A stretch of 5,857 bases of DNA from contig JAEWLD010000109.1 in assembly GCA_023393485.1 (NCBI GenBank), positions 1 through 5,857 of the forward strand. The letters run 5' to 3'. A model generated the notes under the pieces. The model was given only the letters and a program-made list of their open reading frames with translations, ran no database searches and was not told the origin of the DNA. The number at the start of each line of letters is the position of its first letter. The first letter of the stretch is position 1. Made by a program: the position numbers and the translations under genes. The DNA is from Bacteroidota bacterium. GTDB taxonomy: Bacteria > Bacteroidota > Bacteroidia > Flavobacteriales > Flavobacteriaceae. Positions 5,759-5,857 of this stretch are shown here, piece after piece.

Positions 5759-5857
5759 TTATGGCACCTGTTCGCTGCCTCCCGGATTCACGCCCGGAAC
5801 GGAATCGGTCACTGACGGTGGCGCGGTTACAGTGTCGCCAACAGCGGTGCTGTCAAT
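5759..5857 (-). CDS. C-terminal fragment of an unidentified minus-strand gene
   Basis: A frame open from the right window edge ends with TAA at 5761-5759, directly beside the bidirectional terminator. The visible 32 residues begin IDSTAVGDTVTAPPSV and end PGGSEQVP. They are rich in Pro, Ser, Thr, Val and Gly with no Cys or aromatic residue, like a flexible tail of an exported protein. The other two minus-strand frames contain stops here. The opposing plus-strand frame from ATG 5761 is also open but is Arg/Cys-rich and looks like a shadow. No function can be assigned from this piece. Confidence 0.55.
   Translation of the reverse strand: MDSTAVGDTVTAPPSVTDSVPGVNPGGSEQVP

Noticed and set aside
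5761..5857. Plus-strand frame starting ATG at 5761 and running off the right edge
   Set aside because: It begins four bases after a strong terminator, has an Arg/Cys-rich translation, and opposes a minus-strand frame with a better composition and a stop placed beside the bidirectional terminator.
1..5857. CRISPR array, tRNA, rRNA, insertion sequence or attachment site
   Set aside because: No regularly spaced direct repeats, cloverleaf, transposase frame or terminal inverted repeats were found on reading both strands.

Overview
This window looks like a chromosomal fragment from a member of the Bacteroidetes, most likely Flavobacteriaceae. Three things suggest this. There is a FecI/FecR/TonB-dependent-receptor signalling set of the Bacteroidetes type, with a FecR carrying a C-terminal DUF4974-like domain and a receptor with an STN plus CarboxypepD_reg N-terminus. 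The lipoproteins have Cys-Ser-Ser-Asp-Asp-Asp style mature N-termini. Most genes lack a Shine-Dalgarno sequence. Base composition is fairly balanced, unlike the very AT-rich classical Flavobacterium genomes.

Layout. The minus strand, read from about 3800 down to 1, carries an ECF sigma factor (3263-3781), its FecR-like anti-sigma/transducer (2325-3230) and a STN-type TonB-dependent receptor (1-2325, C-terminus beyond the window edge). fecR and the receptor overlap by one base (TGATG). The plus strand, divergent from the sigma gene, carries a 340-residue lipoprotein (3875-4897), a 51-residue single-pass membrane protein three bases behind it (4901-5056), a terminator, and a second, 154-residue lipoprotein (5207-5671). 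Two hairpin terminators follow (5691-5756). They separate it from the tail of a further minus-strand gene (5759-5857) that runs off the right edge.

The main observation is a bipartite motif, GGTAGGG-K-TTT-N9-GA(C/T)TGTT, found three times with identical spacing: before the 340-residue lipoprotein (3828-3854, +), between the sigma gene and fecR (3241-3267, -), and before the 154-residue lipoprotein (5137-5163, +). The nine central bases differ completely, so the conservation lies in the two boxes, as expected for an ECF promoter. The two lipoproteins also share a homologous C-terminal lipocalin-like beta domain.

The simplest model is a cell-surface signalling circuit. The receptor senses or imports an unknown ligand and signals through its STN domain to FecR. 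FecR then frees or activates the sigma factor, which transcribes fecR-receptor and the two surface-lipoprotein units. The sigma-FecR-receptor core is well established as a family. The regulon assignment and the lipoprotein functions are inference.
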